DNA of 64,000 nucleotides from Episyrphus balteatus (Eukaryota > Arthropoda > Insecta > Diptera > Syrphidae): NCBI RefSeq assembly GCF_945859705.1, contig NC_079136.1, positions 88,287,120 through 88,351,119 on the forward strand, read 5' to 3'. Numbering within the stretch: the first letter of the stretch is position 1; each line of letters opens with the position of its first letter. This document shows positions 13,151 to 22,828 of this stretch, piece by piece. The notes under the pieces were generated by a model. That model was not told where the DNA came from and made no database searches. It saw only the letters and a program-made list of their open reading frames with translations. Position numbers and translations under genes: made by a program.

Positions 13151-14300
13151 TTCGTTGTTGAATTTTATTAAAAAATATTCTCAAATGTTTAAATTAAAGC
13201 CAACATTTATGTTTTTATCTGCTGCTTACTGCAAAATACAAAAATTTTGATTTTTTTAGTTGTCATTTGTCATTTTTGACAAGCAAAACAAAAAAAAAAA
13301 ATGCAGTAACAGAGCTGCCGTTGTGGAAACTTTAGTACTGTATCTAATAAAATCGTAATACTATTATTGGACACGGCTAATATCCCAAACTAAAACTAGA
13401 CTTGTTCGCAGATCGCGCTAAATTTTATGACATTAATTTTTCTTTGTTTTTCTATAATTTTTTTTTATGTGCTTGATTTTGACATGAAAAACATACGGTT
13501 GGCCACGGTTGGAGGTGGTAGACTAGGCATTGAGTAGAAATCTATAACTACCAACTACACATCCTAATATCTTCTCGCACAGAACATAATAGGGGTTTTC
13601 ACGATCCAGTGCAGCAAAAAGGTGTAAAATTGCTAAATTTTACAAATCGATTCACTAATGGCATGATCACCAGTGATGCAGTTTTTACATACAAAATGTA
13701 TACAAAAAACGATTTTACAATTCTGAGCAGTAGGTAGCGCTAAGATCACCACTTTTCATTTAATTTAGATTCTGACGACAGACGGTGCCACACGTATTTC
13801 CTAAAATCCCAAATTGATGATTGGAGGCTATACTAGTAGCCCCGTAGTGGTGGTCAACAGTTGAACAGAAAAACACTTCAATTGAACGACATGTCTGTCC
13901 GGCAGACAGTGATAATCCATTCTCTTTAATTTGAGAGCAGAAAAGACAAAAGATACATTAAAAATAAGCTGAAAAATGGGTTTTGATGAAAATTGTCTGA
14001 TGAGTGGGAACGAAAAATATAATTCCGCCATCAGGCCAAATGACAATCGGTCTATCCGGTAAGTTGGTCAGTGTGAACCCCCCATATTCTTAAAGAACAT
14101 TCCATTTTAAACGGGATAAACTCTTCCTGTAAAGGAACACGCCTTACATTGAAATCTGACAAACAAGTCCGATGTCATCAAATAAAATCGAACAGTCCAC
14201 ATAATCACTGCAAAAGCAAATGTCAACATTTTCAGAATATGTGCAATTAATTAATAAAGAATTTTGTTTATCTTGTTAAAATCTAATTTAAAAGATAAAT
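13151..14300. promoter_or_regulatory. Divergent promoter region of Rlip and the COMMD2-like gene
   Basis: This 1.15-kb spacer separates two divergent start codons and must hold both promoters. No TATA box or other core element stands out. A single end of the GGGGT-TTCACGATCC MITE family (full copies at 57212 and 58374) is visible near 13590-13616, so part of the spacer is transposon-derived. Confidence 0.4.
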
Positions 14301-14966
14301 ATGTCTGCGTTTTATTTAAAAAACGAACAACGTGAACACCTAAAACTCGTTCGTGAAAAGTCCCCGGAAGATGTTGTAGAACTATGCAAATCTGCCTTCG
14401 AATATCTAACAAACGGACCAAACAGCACCAAGTACGACTTGCTGGCCAAAAAACACTCAACTTCCCCGGAACAAGTACGTGCATCAATCGAAGCCCTAAT
14501 ATGCCTCCTTATCGATGCAACTAAAGCAAATGTTACCGATGAAGATTTTGAAAATCTAAGAAAAGATGGATTTTCTTCTGACCACGTAGCAATTTTAATG
14601 CAATTTGTAACAAGCAAACGTCCGTTTGTCGAAAGTTCTATTAAATGGGCCAACATCAAATCATATCGTCTGATAAATTTAGAATGGAGACTTGAAGTGA
14701 AAATATCATCGAGGAGTTTATTAAATCAAACAACAGTAATGGTAACAATGAAATTAAATTTACACACTGAACCGAAAAGCGAGAATCGTGAATTGATAAA
14801 TTTTGAAGACAACAAAATAGTTCACGAGAATGAGGCGAAGAATCGAAAAGATATCATTGTTCAAACGGATATTAATAATCTTTTGCATATTATTGATGTG
14901 CTTGAACAGGCGATGCTGGAATCGAAAAGTCGACGCATCAGAAATCTTGTTGAGGCAATTCATTAA
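14301..14966 (+). CDS. Commd2: COMM domain-containing protein 2-like
   Basis: Single exon of 221 residues. The helical N-terminal half (EYLTNGPNSTKYDLLAKK) and the C-terminal COMM domain (about residues 120-215, with YRLINLEWRLEVKISSRSL and, near the end, LLHIIDVLEQAM) follow the order of COMMD2, including the NLEWRL core typical of that paralogue. It is somewhat longer than the usual ~200 residues because of an insert (about residues 150-180). COMMD proteins form the hetero-decameric ring of the Commander complex for endosomal recycling. The ATG at 14301 is the first in frame and opens directly on conserved sequence. A polyadenylation signal lies about 100 nt past the stop. COMMD2 is the best paralogue by eye; another COMMD member cannot be fully excluded. 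Confidence 0.85.
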   Translation: MSAFYLKNEQREHLKLVREKSPEDVVELCKSAFEYLTNGPNSTKYDLLAKKHSTSPEQVRASIEALICLLIDATKANVTDEDFENLRKDGFSSDHVAILMQFVTSKRPFVESSIKWANIKSYRLINLEWRLEVKISSRSLLNQTTVMVTMKLNLHTEPKSENRELINFEDNKIVHENEAKNRKDIIVQTDINNLLHIIDVLEQAMLESKSRRIRNLVEAIH

Positions 14967-15067
14967 AATTGAAATTTTAAAATATATAATTTAGTCAGTT
15001 CCAATTTCTGAAGTTGAATAGGAAAAGTTTCTCATAACTTTGGATACAGTTTTTCTGTTATATTCCG

Positions 15068-15073
15068 AATAAA
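15068..15073 (+). terminator. Polyadenylation signal AATAAA of the COMMD2-like gene
   Basis: Canonical AATAAA 102 nt after the stop codon at 14964-14966, followed within 15 nt by T/G-rich sequence (TTCTTTGTAA). Position fits a short 3' UTR. Confidence 0.6.
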
Positions 15074-15079
15074 TTCTTT

Positions 15080-16228
15080 GTAATCCCAGGAATGTAAACT
15101 GGCTAATAATGCCCATAGTTTTAAGCGTTGTTTAAATATATATAAATATAGGTACAATTATATATTATAGATTAATAATAAAAATTATTTAGTAGCGTAA
15201 TGGATTGTTTTGTTTTTGTCTTGTTATAACTGTAACTTATTGCTGTAACGCAAAACAAGGAAAGAGTATCCGCCTAAAAAAACTGACTAAAAGAAGATCA
15301 AAATAAAAAATAAGTCTCATGTACATATCCCTCTAATAATCAGAGGAAATTCAGCGACTGGCTCCGTAATCTTAAACAAATATAAAGACACTTATATGGA
15401 CCAGTATGGTTTTTGACCAGACAAATCAGTCAAACAATAATCTTCAAACTTACAAATCCTTGTAAAATCCAACTAATATCAGGTCAAGATCAATCGACTT
15501 GAAAGTAGAAAGTGGATAGCCTAGCCCCGCAAGTCCATATATCTCCCTGCGTAGAGCCTTAACGGATGGATGGATAATGGATATATGCATTCAAACTAGT
15601 AGTTATTTAGCGTTTTTTTAAGACTTAACAGAGGTGCTCTGGAATCATTTTTCTTTTTTTACTATGGCATACCAACTTTATTTTTAATTGTGTATTTATA
15701 AATTATTTTAAAGTATAGCTCTAACGATTCAATTTTTGTATTTTGTTTCCTTTTTTGGAGCTGAAATTTTTAAGTTTATTTCTTTTTAATTTCAAAATTG
15801 CTAAGCTTTAACTTTTTATATTAAAACTGTAGATCAGTGAGTACTTAAAATTGCATTTTTTTCGACTTACGTGTAACATTCCTGAAATAAAATTTTCTAA
15901 AAAATTTCGAATTTTAGATGTCAAATCTTTCGAAGATCTTAAATCCGAGGAAGCCTATATTTTAAAAATATTATCTCTCAAAAATAGAGCACAAACAACA
16001 AAAACAATAGAACACAAACAAAGTTGATCTCAGAATTTTAACAATACACAACCGGGAAGCTTGCTAGTGTGAAGAAGATACGTTGGAGACTTATGAATTA
16101 TGATCCCCTCCCCATCGAGATCATAACAGGAAGAAGAAATCCTTCGATTGTAATATTCATGGTGTATAAATAGTATTGAAATTTTTCAATAATATGGACG
16201 TTAGTTTTAGCAATTTAAATAGGGTTGG
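15080..16228. other. Intergenic DNA without recognised features
   Basis: A+T-rich DNA between the COMMD2-like gene and the repeat cluster at 16.2-17.7 kb. No exon, RNA gene or inverted repeat recognised. Confidence 0.4.
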
Positions 16229-16410
16229 GGTCATAATCCCGAAAACCGAAAAACCAAAATCCCGAAAATCTAAAATCCCGAAAACCCAGAATCCCGAAAC
16301 TTTTCATTCAATATAATTTTTCGGGATTCTGGATTTTCGGGATTCTGAATTTCCGGGATTCTGGGTGTTCTGGATTTTCGGGGCTCTGGATCAAAATTTC
16401 GGTATTTTGT
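16229..16410. repeat. Palindromic repeat built of TCCCGAAAA units
   Basis: The left half holds several spaced copies of AATCCCGAAAA. The right half holds the complement (TTTTCGGGATT) several times, giving an imperfect hairpin centred near 16310. Probably a MITE with subterminal short repeats. Termini not resolved. Confidence 0.6.
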
Positions 16411-16854
16411 CCGTCTGCGATTTAAATAACTTAAACTTTAAAGGTTAGGTCGATCTAATGTTTCCCACCCGGAGAATTTTGTATTCGCCCGGAATCTTAA
16501 AAGATATCGTGAGTTTCACTTGAAGGGAATTAACATTTTCCGCTAAGCTGGTATCTTGTTCTGCACCAAAATTTAAATGAGAGAAGAGCTGTCGACTGCA
16601 TCTAATATTACCTACAAAAATTGCAAAATACTGGAAGATTATCCGGACGTGAACAACTTTTCGCCCGTAACTCACAATAAGGGAATAGTGAAATAAATTC
16701 AATTTTTCCGGGTGGAACCATGTTTACGTGGAACTCACGATAGGGCTGAATATACTTTTTAACAAATGCATTTAATTTACTCGGTATCGATTATCCTCAT
16801 TGGCTGCTCCCATCGAGCTGTATAAGTCTTCCATTGCAATTGAATGTTACCATG

Positions 16855-17520
16855 TTCCCCTAAATTATTAAAATACAGTCTATTCAGGATGTAAATTTTA
16901 TAAGAGTCTGTATTCATGGACCAAAATTTTGCGTCTTATGAGGTTTTCGTTTGGTAAATTTATACTTTGATCTATAAATTGATTTTTTTCGTTACGAAAC
17001 GAATACGTTTTCAGATTGATTTTTATTTGCTATAGTATTGGTGTGTATTTGTGTCTGTGAACCAGAGCAGCGATCACAGTTGTCAAATGTTGGTTCGACC
17101 GTTGATTTTTTTTAATCCAAAGATGAGCTGGACCTGGACGAATAAATTAATTCACTCAAAATTTCTTTCATTTGAATTCAAAACTATTTTAATCCTTTCT
17201 TGAAACCGAAACAAATTATTATCAAACAAAAACTTTTCAAACTTATGGCTGTCAATAATGATGCATATTGGTGTTAGTAAAAGAGGGGTAAATCTGCGGG
17301 AAAATCCAGATCTGGAAAACTGATCTAAGATCAAAAAATAAATCAATTTTTTTTGGCCAAACGAAGGCAAAAATTGAAAAAATCAGTTTTTTGGCAGATC
17401 TTAATCAAAAAATAAATTGATTTTTGTACCAAACGAAAACCCCATTAGTAAGGGTATGACAGCATCTAACTGATGAGCCCCAGTCTACTGTCGCATTAGA
17501 GTTGAGGTCATTTGAAGTTT
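16855..17520. mobile_element. Fragment of the 'GTAAACAAAGTG' palindromic element, split by a nested insertion
   Basis: The left part (16855-16938) and right part (17445-17520) match the centre of the palindromic element seen complete at 53639-54106: CAGTCTATTCAGG..., GGACCAAAATTTTGCGTC, and GGGTATGACAGCATCTAACT. They are interrupted by the 506-bp element at 16939-17444. Its outer arms are missing or decayed here. Confidence 0.7.
16939..17444. mobile_element. Nested inverted-repeat element with TTA target duplication (PIF/Harbinger-like MITE)
   Basis: Ends are TGAGGTTTTCGTTTGGTA and the complement of TGGGGTTTTCGTTTGGTA (one mismatch). It interrupts the sequence GCGTCTTAGTAAGGG of the surrounding repeat. 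The flanks read GCGTC-TTA at the left and TTA-GTAAGGG at the right, so TTA is duplicated. A 3-bp TWA duplication is the hallmark of PIF/Harbinger elements. No transposase is encoded. Confidence 0.75.
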
Positions 17521-17566
17521 TAAAATGGAAATAGAACAATCTCATAATTATAAAGTTTCAACTCTT

Positions 17567-17665
17567 ATGGCGTTTTCGATTGGCAGTTCGACTGACAGTT
17601 TTGTGTGAATAAAATTTTTTCAGAATGATTCCGGACGCTTCCGGACTGCCAATCGAAAACGCCAT
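17567..17665. mobile_element. MITE with ATGGCGTTTTCGATTGGCAG inverted ends (copy 2 of 3)
   Basis: A 99-bp element with near-complementary ends (ATGGCGTTTTCG and CGAAAACGCCAT). The internal CAGAATGATTCCGGACGC block is shared with the copy at 39814-39954. It lies about 120 nt beyond the RPF2 stop codon, so it may fall in that gene's 3' flank or UTR. Confidence 0.8.
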
Positions 17666-17786
17666 TAAGGAAATACTACAAAAAAATAGGTACCTTATTT
17701 TTATACTCATAAATTGTATAAAATTTTTATTCTACATATATTTATCATTTCATTAGTCACCTTAACACATAAAAATCCTATTTCTA

Positions 17787-18857
17787 TTATTCTTCAGCGG
17801 ATTTTGCTGCCTTCGCCTTTGCTGCAACTTTCTTCTTTAGTCGATCAGCCTTCTTTTCTTCGGCAGTTTTCTTAAGACCCTTTACTCTTCTTGTCTGAAT
17901 CTTTGTAACATTTTGACGACCAAGATGCACACGCCCACGAGTATTACCCAAACCATCTCTGGCAATATTCTTCTTCTTTGTAACCTTAAGTGTTCTCGGT
18001 TGTTTCCTTGCCTGTTTATATAAATCTTCAGATGCAATTCGAGTGCGACGAATTGAAAAATCTGCCGATGGCCCAATTTCCGTCAGTTCAATACGTGGAG
18101 TTTTTTGTCCAGATTTTTTAAGTAAAATCTTATACGATCTCAAAAGTATTGTCAGATCTTCGGTGCATGTGAAACTCATTACATGTTCAATGCCCTGCAA
18201 GCGAATAGCTTCTACTTTTTCTTTGTGGTAAGTATCAGTTAACAAACTTCTTAATCTTCTCAATTCTTCGGTTTGATTCCATTTGGGTCCATTGAATACC
18301 AAACATGGTTTCACACAAGTACCGATTTTATCATTTTTAAACTCTGACATGGACATGTATTGTTTTATACCCAATTCGATCATGTCAAGGACTTCGTTTT
18401 CAAAGATTCGCCCTAGTACCAAGTTGTTGGGACGTTTTTTTGAAGTAGAACCGAATACGAAAAGTGCACAATCGTTTTTCATTGTTAAACTAAAAGGTAA
18501 TAATAATTGTACATCCTGTTTTCATACAAACATTAATTTAATTTAATAAACTTACAATTCCAGAGAAGATGGATCTTCAAAAGGAGTAATGTCATTGTTG
18601 CGGTTCAGAACTTTAACCAATGGCTTTTTAAGTTGATGTAAATCCTTCATGGCTAATTTAACATCACCTGTACACTTACGTCCATCAACAAATAGCATGT
18701 TGCGGCCACCCTCAATTACCTGGGGCTCTCTTGCCAAAAGAATTTTTTTACCCTTGCGGGTTTTTGGTTTCCTTGAAAAAAACAAAGCTCGATTTTAAGT
18801 ATTTTTAAAAATGTGAGTAATATTTTCTTTAATTTACCTTATTCTCATTAAAGACAT
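17787..18857 (-). CDS. Rpf2: Ribosome production factor 2 (Brix domain)
   Basis: Three exons, 18857-18838 (20 nt), 18771-18556 and 18489-17787, total 939 nt and encode 312 residues (human protein about 306). The tiny first exon gives MSLMRI. The Brix domain follows, with recognisable family blocks: KPKTRKGKK, FGSTSKKRPNNLVLGR, LDMIELGI, RSYKILLKKSGQKTPRIELTE and GRVHLGRQ. The C-terminus is a Lys/Ala-rich basic tail. From the family, Rpf2 acts in the nucleolus with Rrs1 to load the 5S RNP (uL18, uL5, 5S rRNA) onto pre-60S particles. A CACGTG E-box lies 78 nt upstream of the start. Drosophila orthologue: CG7993. The gene converges with the COMMD2-like gene. Confidence 0.95.
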
Positions 18858-18934
18858 GATTTTTTATATTAATTTATTGCAATAATTTTAATTATTTACG
18901 CCGACAAATTTCTTTAAAATTTTTTTAATAACCA

Positions 18935-18940
18935 CACGTG
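18935..18940. promoter_or_regulatory. Canonical E-box CACGTG upstream of Rpf2
   Basis: CACGTG sits 78 nt upstream of the Rpf2 start codon within CCACACGTGCG. In Drosophila, Myc/Max binds this E-box near starts of ribosome-biogenesis genes. Position and gene function fit that pattern. Binding itself is inference. Confidence 0.5.
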
Positions 18941-19455
18941 CGTCCTCAGCGATTGTCAAAATAATAAGGTATGTTTGTTTTAAGAAAACATGTAAATATT
19001 TTGTTCTAGTACTTTCGTGGAATTTTTGAATAAGATCTGTTTGTCATAAATTGCATTGAACAGCGACAAGACTAAAACGCTAGCGATTTGATTTTAACTA
19101 GTGTGGAAAATCATGACACAGGTGTTTGAATCTTGATCGCCACTTTTTTTGAAATTGAAGCAGCAAATTGAAATCTGAGATTTTACATCTTATTTCCCTT
19201 TTCACTTCCTTCCTAGATTAAGAAATCTAAATCCAAATTGGTAAATGAAAGATGACTTAAAATTTGACAGGTAAACGTGATACTTTCTGTTGCAGTTGCA
19301 AAAACTCCTTGGTTTCGGAGAACCTTATATAAGCCCTCCCAAACTAATGACGACGACGAAAAAATGGTAAATATATTCCACACCTATTTGAATATTCGAC
19401 GTTGCGAATGAATTCCAAAAATTCGCTTTCCAAAATTGCCGAATAAAAGCCATTT

Positions 19456-19622
19456 TCCATTGGAGGTGGTAGTTTACTACTTCTAGTTGATGTTTTGGTT
19501 AATCTGGTACTATCATCTACTCATGCTCTTCTTCCCGAGTAGATGTATTGAATTCGTTGAAAATGCGTTCCATTGAAAATCGCTAGTAAACTACTAGTAG
19601 TACTTTGCCTCCTCCCAATGGA
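19456..19622. mobile_element. Short palindromic MITE (CCATTGGAGG ends)
   Basis: Ends read TTCCATTGGAGGTGGTAGTT and, inverted, TACTTTGCCTCCTCCCAATGGAA. TAGTTTACTAC and GTAAACTACTA blocks sit inside. About 167 bp, non-coding, between Rpf2 and the FTSJ1-like gene. Confidence 0.6.
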
Positions 19623-20085
19623 ACAGGGCTAATGAGTGAACAGAATGCGGTCGCGCGACAAGCTATTTAATTCCATATAAAAAATGCTAATAAAAATCGT
19701 TTTTTCTTTCGATGAAAAATTCAACATTCACTTTGGTTTTTTTTTTGTATTTTTCTGAAATTTAATTGAGAAGAATACAAATACAGTAAAAAAAAAAAAC
19801 AGTTCACGAAAAAAAATATAAACGTCAAACTCGTCACCTGACGAAATTGATCTTTTGAGCGAATCGCTGAGCGACTGCATGATGCATGTTGCCGATGAGC
19901 GACTTCCATTAAAAAATTTCGAATTTTTGACAGCTGTGTGACGATCGACGCATTCTGTTGAACTCTTTACGGACGACAAAAAATATTGCCTACATAGTTT
20001 TTGTATGAACAAAATTCCAAAACGAAAATTCAGTGGTGCGTTCTTTTATTCGCCGCTGTTAACTATTGTTAACAATAGTTAACTT

Positions 20086-21247
20086 TAAACAAAGTGAAAA
20101 AAATAATGAAAATTATTTTTATTTTTAAGCGGAGTGATTGAATATAATTCAATTAAAAAGTTAATAACTTTTAAATATTAAAATATTAAAATTCACAGTC
20201 TATTCAGGTTGTGATTTTTATAAGTGTCTGTATTCATGGACCAAAATTTTGCGTCTTAGTAATACTACGTTTCCACCTACCCTAAATCCGAGATTTAGCT
20301 AAGTAGATTTTAGAATAAATCTCGAGATTTATTTTTACTATGTTTCCACCTACCCTAAATCCGAGATTTAGCGAAGTAGATTTAGAATAAATCTCGAAGT
20401 GTTTTCACTGGCAAAATCAGATTTATTTTGACATTTCCAAGATTTATTTTGACGTTGGTGTATGACATTTTACAAATCACAAATTCATCAAAATTAAAAT
20501 ATTTCACAATACTTTTTAAAACTTTTCATTGCAATGCAGTTGTAAATTTTTTTTCTGCCCACGAAGCTGGCTAATTTTATCGTCCATAATTTCCACCAAA
20601 AGTTCTTCTTCATTTTGCCGCTACGACTTTCTGTTTTGTTTCTCGTTCAGCATCTGCAATTTTTAAGTTATTATTTCAATTTTATAATTTAAATTTTTAT
20701 TACTATTTACCAATATTTATTAACAATCTTTCCGTCCGGCTGTGTTTTATAAATTTTAATTCAGTTTCGATTGTCAAAAAACAAAAAAAATGACATTTGA
20801 AAATGAGTGCGTTCACAAAATTAGGCATGTTCCCTTCATTATAAGAGCATGGAATCATTCAGCCAAGTAGATTATGAGGAGATTTATTTTAAATCTACTT
20901 TTTTGGAGATTTAAATTTGTATGGTAAATCTCAGGATTTAGAAGTAGATTTAGCTCTAAATCTCGAAAAAGTGGATTTAGGTGAATCTTCGCTAAATCTC
21001 AGATTTGAGTTCAGCTAGCCTAAATCTAAGATTTTCACCTACTTTCAATCCGAGATTTAGAATAAAACTCGAGATTTGTGCTAAATCTACTTAGCTAAAT
21101 CTCGGATTTAGGATAGGTGGAAACGTAGTATAAGGGTATGACAGCATCTAACTGATGAGCCCACTGTCATACCTGGGCGAAACGCATATGGAGTTGAGGT
21201 CACTTTAACTTTTTAATAATAAAAAGTTATTAACTTTTTAATTGAAT
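20086..21247. mobile_element. Copy of the 'TAAACAAAGTG' palindromic element, interrupted by a nested insertion
   Basis: Starts TAAACAAAGTGAAAAAAATA and follows the sequence of the complete copy at 53639-54106 as far as GCGTCTTAG. It is then interrupted by 20263-21130 and resumes GGGTATGACAGCATC..., ending in TTTTTAATTGAAT. The right terminus is lost and runs into unrelated DNA. A perfect 26-bp palindrome made of GTTAAC blocks lies just left at 20058-20083. Confidence 0.75.
20263..21130. mobile_element. Nested inverted-repeat element with TAA target duplication (PIF/Harbinger-like)
   Basis: The 868-bp element has perfect inverted termini TACTACGTTTCCACCTA. The flanks read CTTAG-TAA at the left and TAA-GGGTATG at the right, against the uninterrupted CTTAGTAAGGG of the host repeat, so TAA is duplicated. 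The left arm has a direct duplication of its first ~75 bp (second copy starts near 20339). The subterminal arms are rich in AAATCTCGAGATTTA-type motifs in both orientations. No transposase frame. Confidence 0.8.
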
Positions 21248-21485
21248 AGTTAACTTTCATCGTTCCTAATTGAGAAAAAAGTTACGAAATGTAACATCGT
21301 GACGTCACAACATCGTTCCTAAATCCCATGTTGAAGTGTTAAACAGTTACATTTTGTAACTTTTACCAACTCAGCTTCTGGACTTGAGTTTCAATGTTAA
21401 TCTGTCAAACACAACTAAATGGAAAAGAGAGGGGATGATGTGAGAAGAGAATTTTTTGTTTGTTTTCATATTTGAAATTATTTAA

Positions 21486-21821
21486 AAGCTTGGCCACACC
21501 GGAGGGTATGCGGTATAGCGGTAACGATATTTGTACTAAAAAAATTCCACACCTGAACGTTGATGTGTCAGGTTGGAATTTTTTTCATACAAGTACCCTC
21601 ACCGCTACCCGTACCGCTACCGCATACCCTCCAGTGTGGCCAAGCCTTAAGGCTTGGCCACACCGGAGGGTATGCGGTAGCGGTACGGGTAGCGGTAACG
21701 ATATTTGTATGAAAAAAATTCCACATCTGAACGTTGATATGTCAGTTTGGGATTTTTTTCATACAAGTACCGTTACCTCTACCCGTACCGCTACCGCATA
21801 CCCTCCGGTGTGGCCAAGCCT
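21486..21821. mobile_element. Tandem dimer of a palindromic MITE (order A-B)
   Basis: Two direct copies of a ~165-bp element, each itself a palindrome. Each starts GGCTTGGCCACACCGGAGGG and ends in its complement, and they meet at CCAAGCC-TTAA-GGCTTGG. Unit A (TATAGCGG variant, CCAGTGTGG end) precedes unit B (GCGGTACGGGTAGCGG variant). The same A and B units occur in the opposite order at 59418-59756. Confidence 0.85.
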
Positions 21822-22828
21822 TTAATGCATATTTTTCTTTCAATTTGCTAAGAATTCAATTTGAAAGAATTATTTCAGTGTCAAATTAACTATTTCTTGT
21901 TTATTTATTCATAAAATTGATCTCAAAAAATTTGTTTTGACAGATCAACAAAATGTAATGGTCAAAACAGACGTGCAGTTTTTTCCCTGCAGCAAAATAA
22001 AATAACACGGGATCTTATGGGAGAAAAATCTGCATGCAGCGCAGAGCTGAATCATGTCTCTATTTCTAAATTCAATGCCATGTTTCAACAAAAATACAAA
22101 GTACTTGCTATTTGGCATTACTGATATTGTCAGTTGGCACAATCTATCATTCAAAAATTCAAATAACGTTCGTTTTGATTTTCTTAAAATGGAATAACTA
22201 ATTGAATTCATACAAAAAAACATAACCATCTTGTTTTGTTTTATAAGTTCAATTATTTCTTCCATTTAACCCGCTTATAATCCATTTTTATCATTTTCTT
22301 ACAAAAAAAAATTATAAAAAACATCAAGGTTATCAATTTTTTTTTGACAGAAGTCGGCATCAATAATTTAAAAAGTGATACACATGTATTTTGACTGCAG
22401 CGATGCGTGCAGATGTGCCGCACATCTGTTTTAGCTATAACATTAGTCGTTCCTAAATAGAAGATGAAATTTTCTAACAAAATGTAACAAAAACAACAAC
22501 AACGATTTTTTTGACACAACCAAAGTTAACTTTGTTTAATAAAAGAACAGACCACAGGTGTGAAATATTTTCCATGCAAAATCGGTGTCGCCTACTTTTT
22601 TTTGTCGTCAATCTCTGATAGAATTTCTGTTTGGGAACAAACCTAATAAATAAAAATAAATGCAAAGCAAACAGTTCTTTTATTTTGCTTCCAAGGAAAA
22701 GTGACATTTGTCAACACGGAAAATTCCATGTGAAATTTTTAAACATTTCCACCTTCCTCACTTTATCATAAAATATTTCTTAAAATTTAACTTGTTATTA
22801 TAAAAAAAACAACTCACTTCTTAAAGTA
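21822..22828. promoter_or_regulatory. Upstream region of the FTSJ1-like gene
   Basis: About 1 kb between the last repeat unit and the start codon at 22829. It is A+T-rich with several possible open frames that resemble no protein I know. The promoter must lie here, but no core element stands out. Confidence 0.3.

Noticed and set aside
21460..21825. 121-codon frame with two similar halves (HLNVDVSGWNFFHTSTLTATRTATAYPPVWPSL)
   Set aside because: It lies wholly in the tandem palindromic MITE dimer. The same peptide shows up wherever this MITE occurs (30731, 59411).
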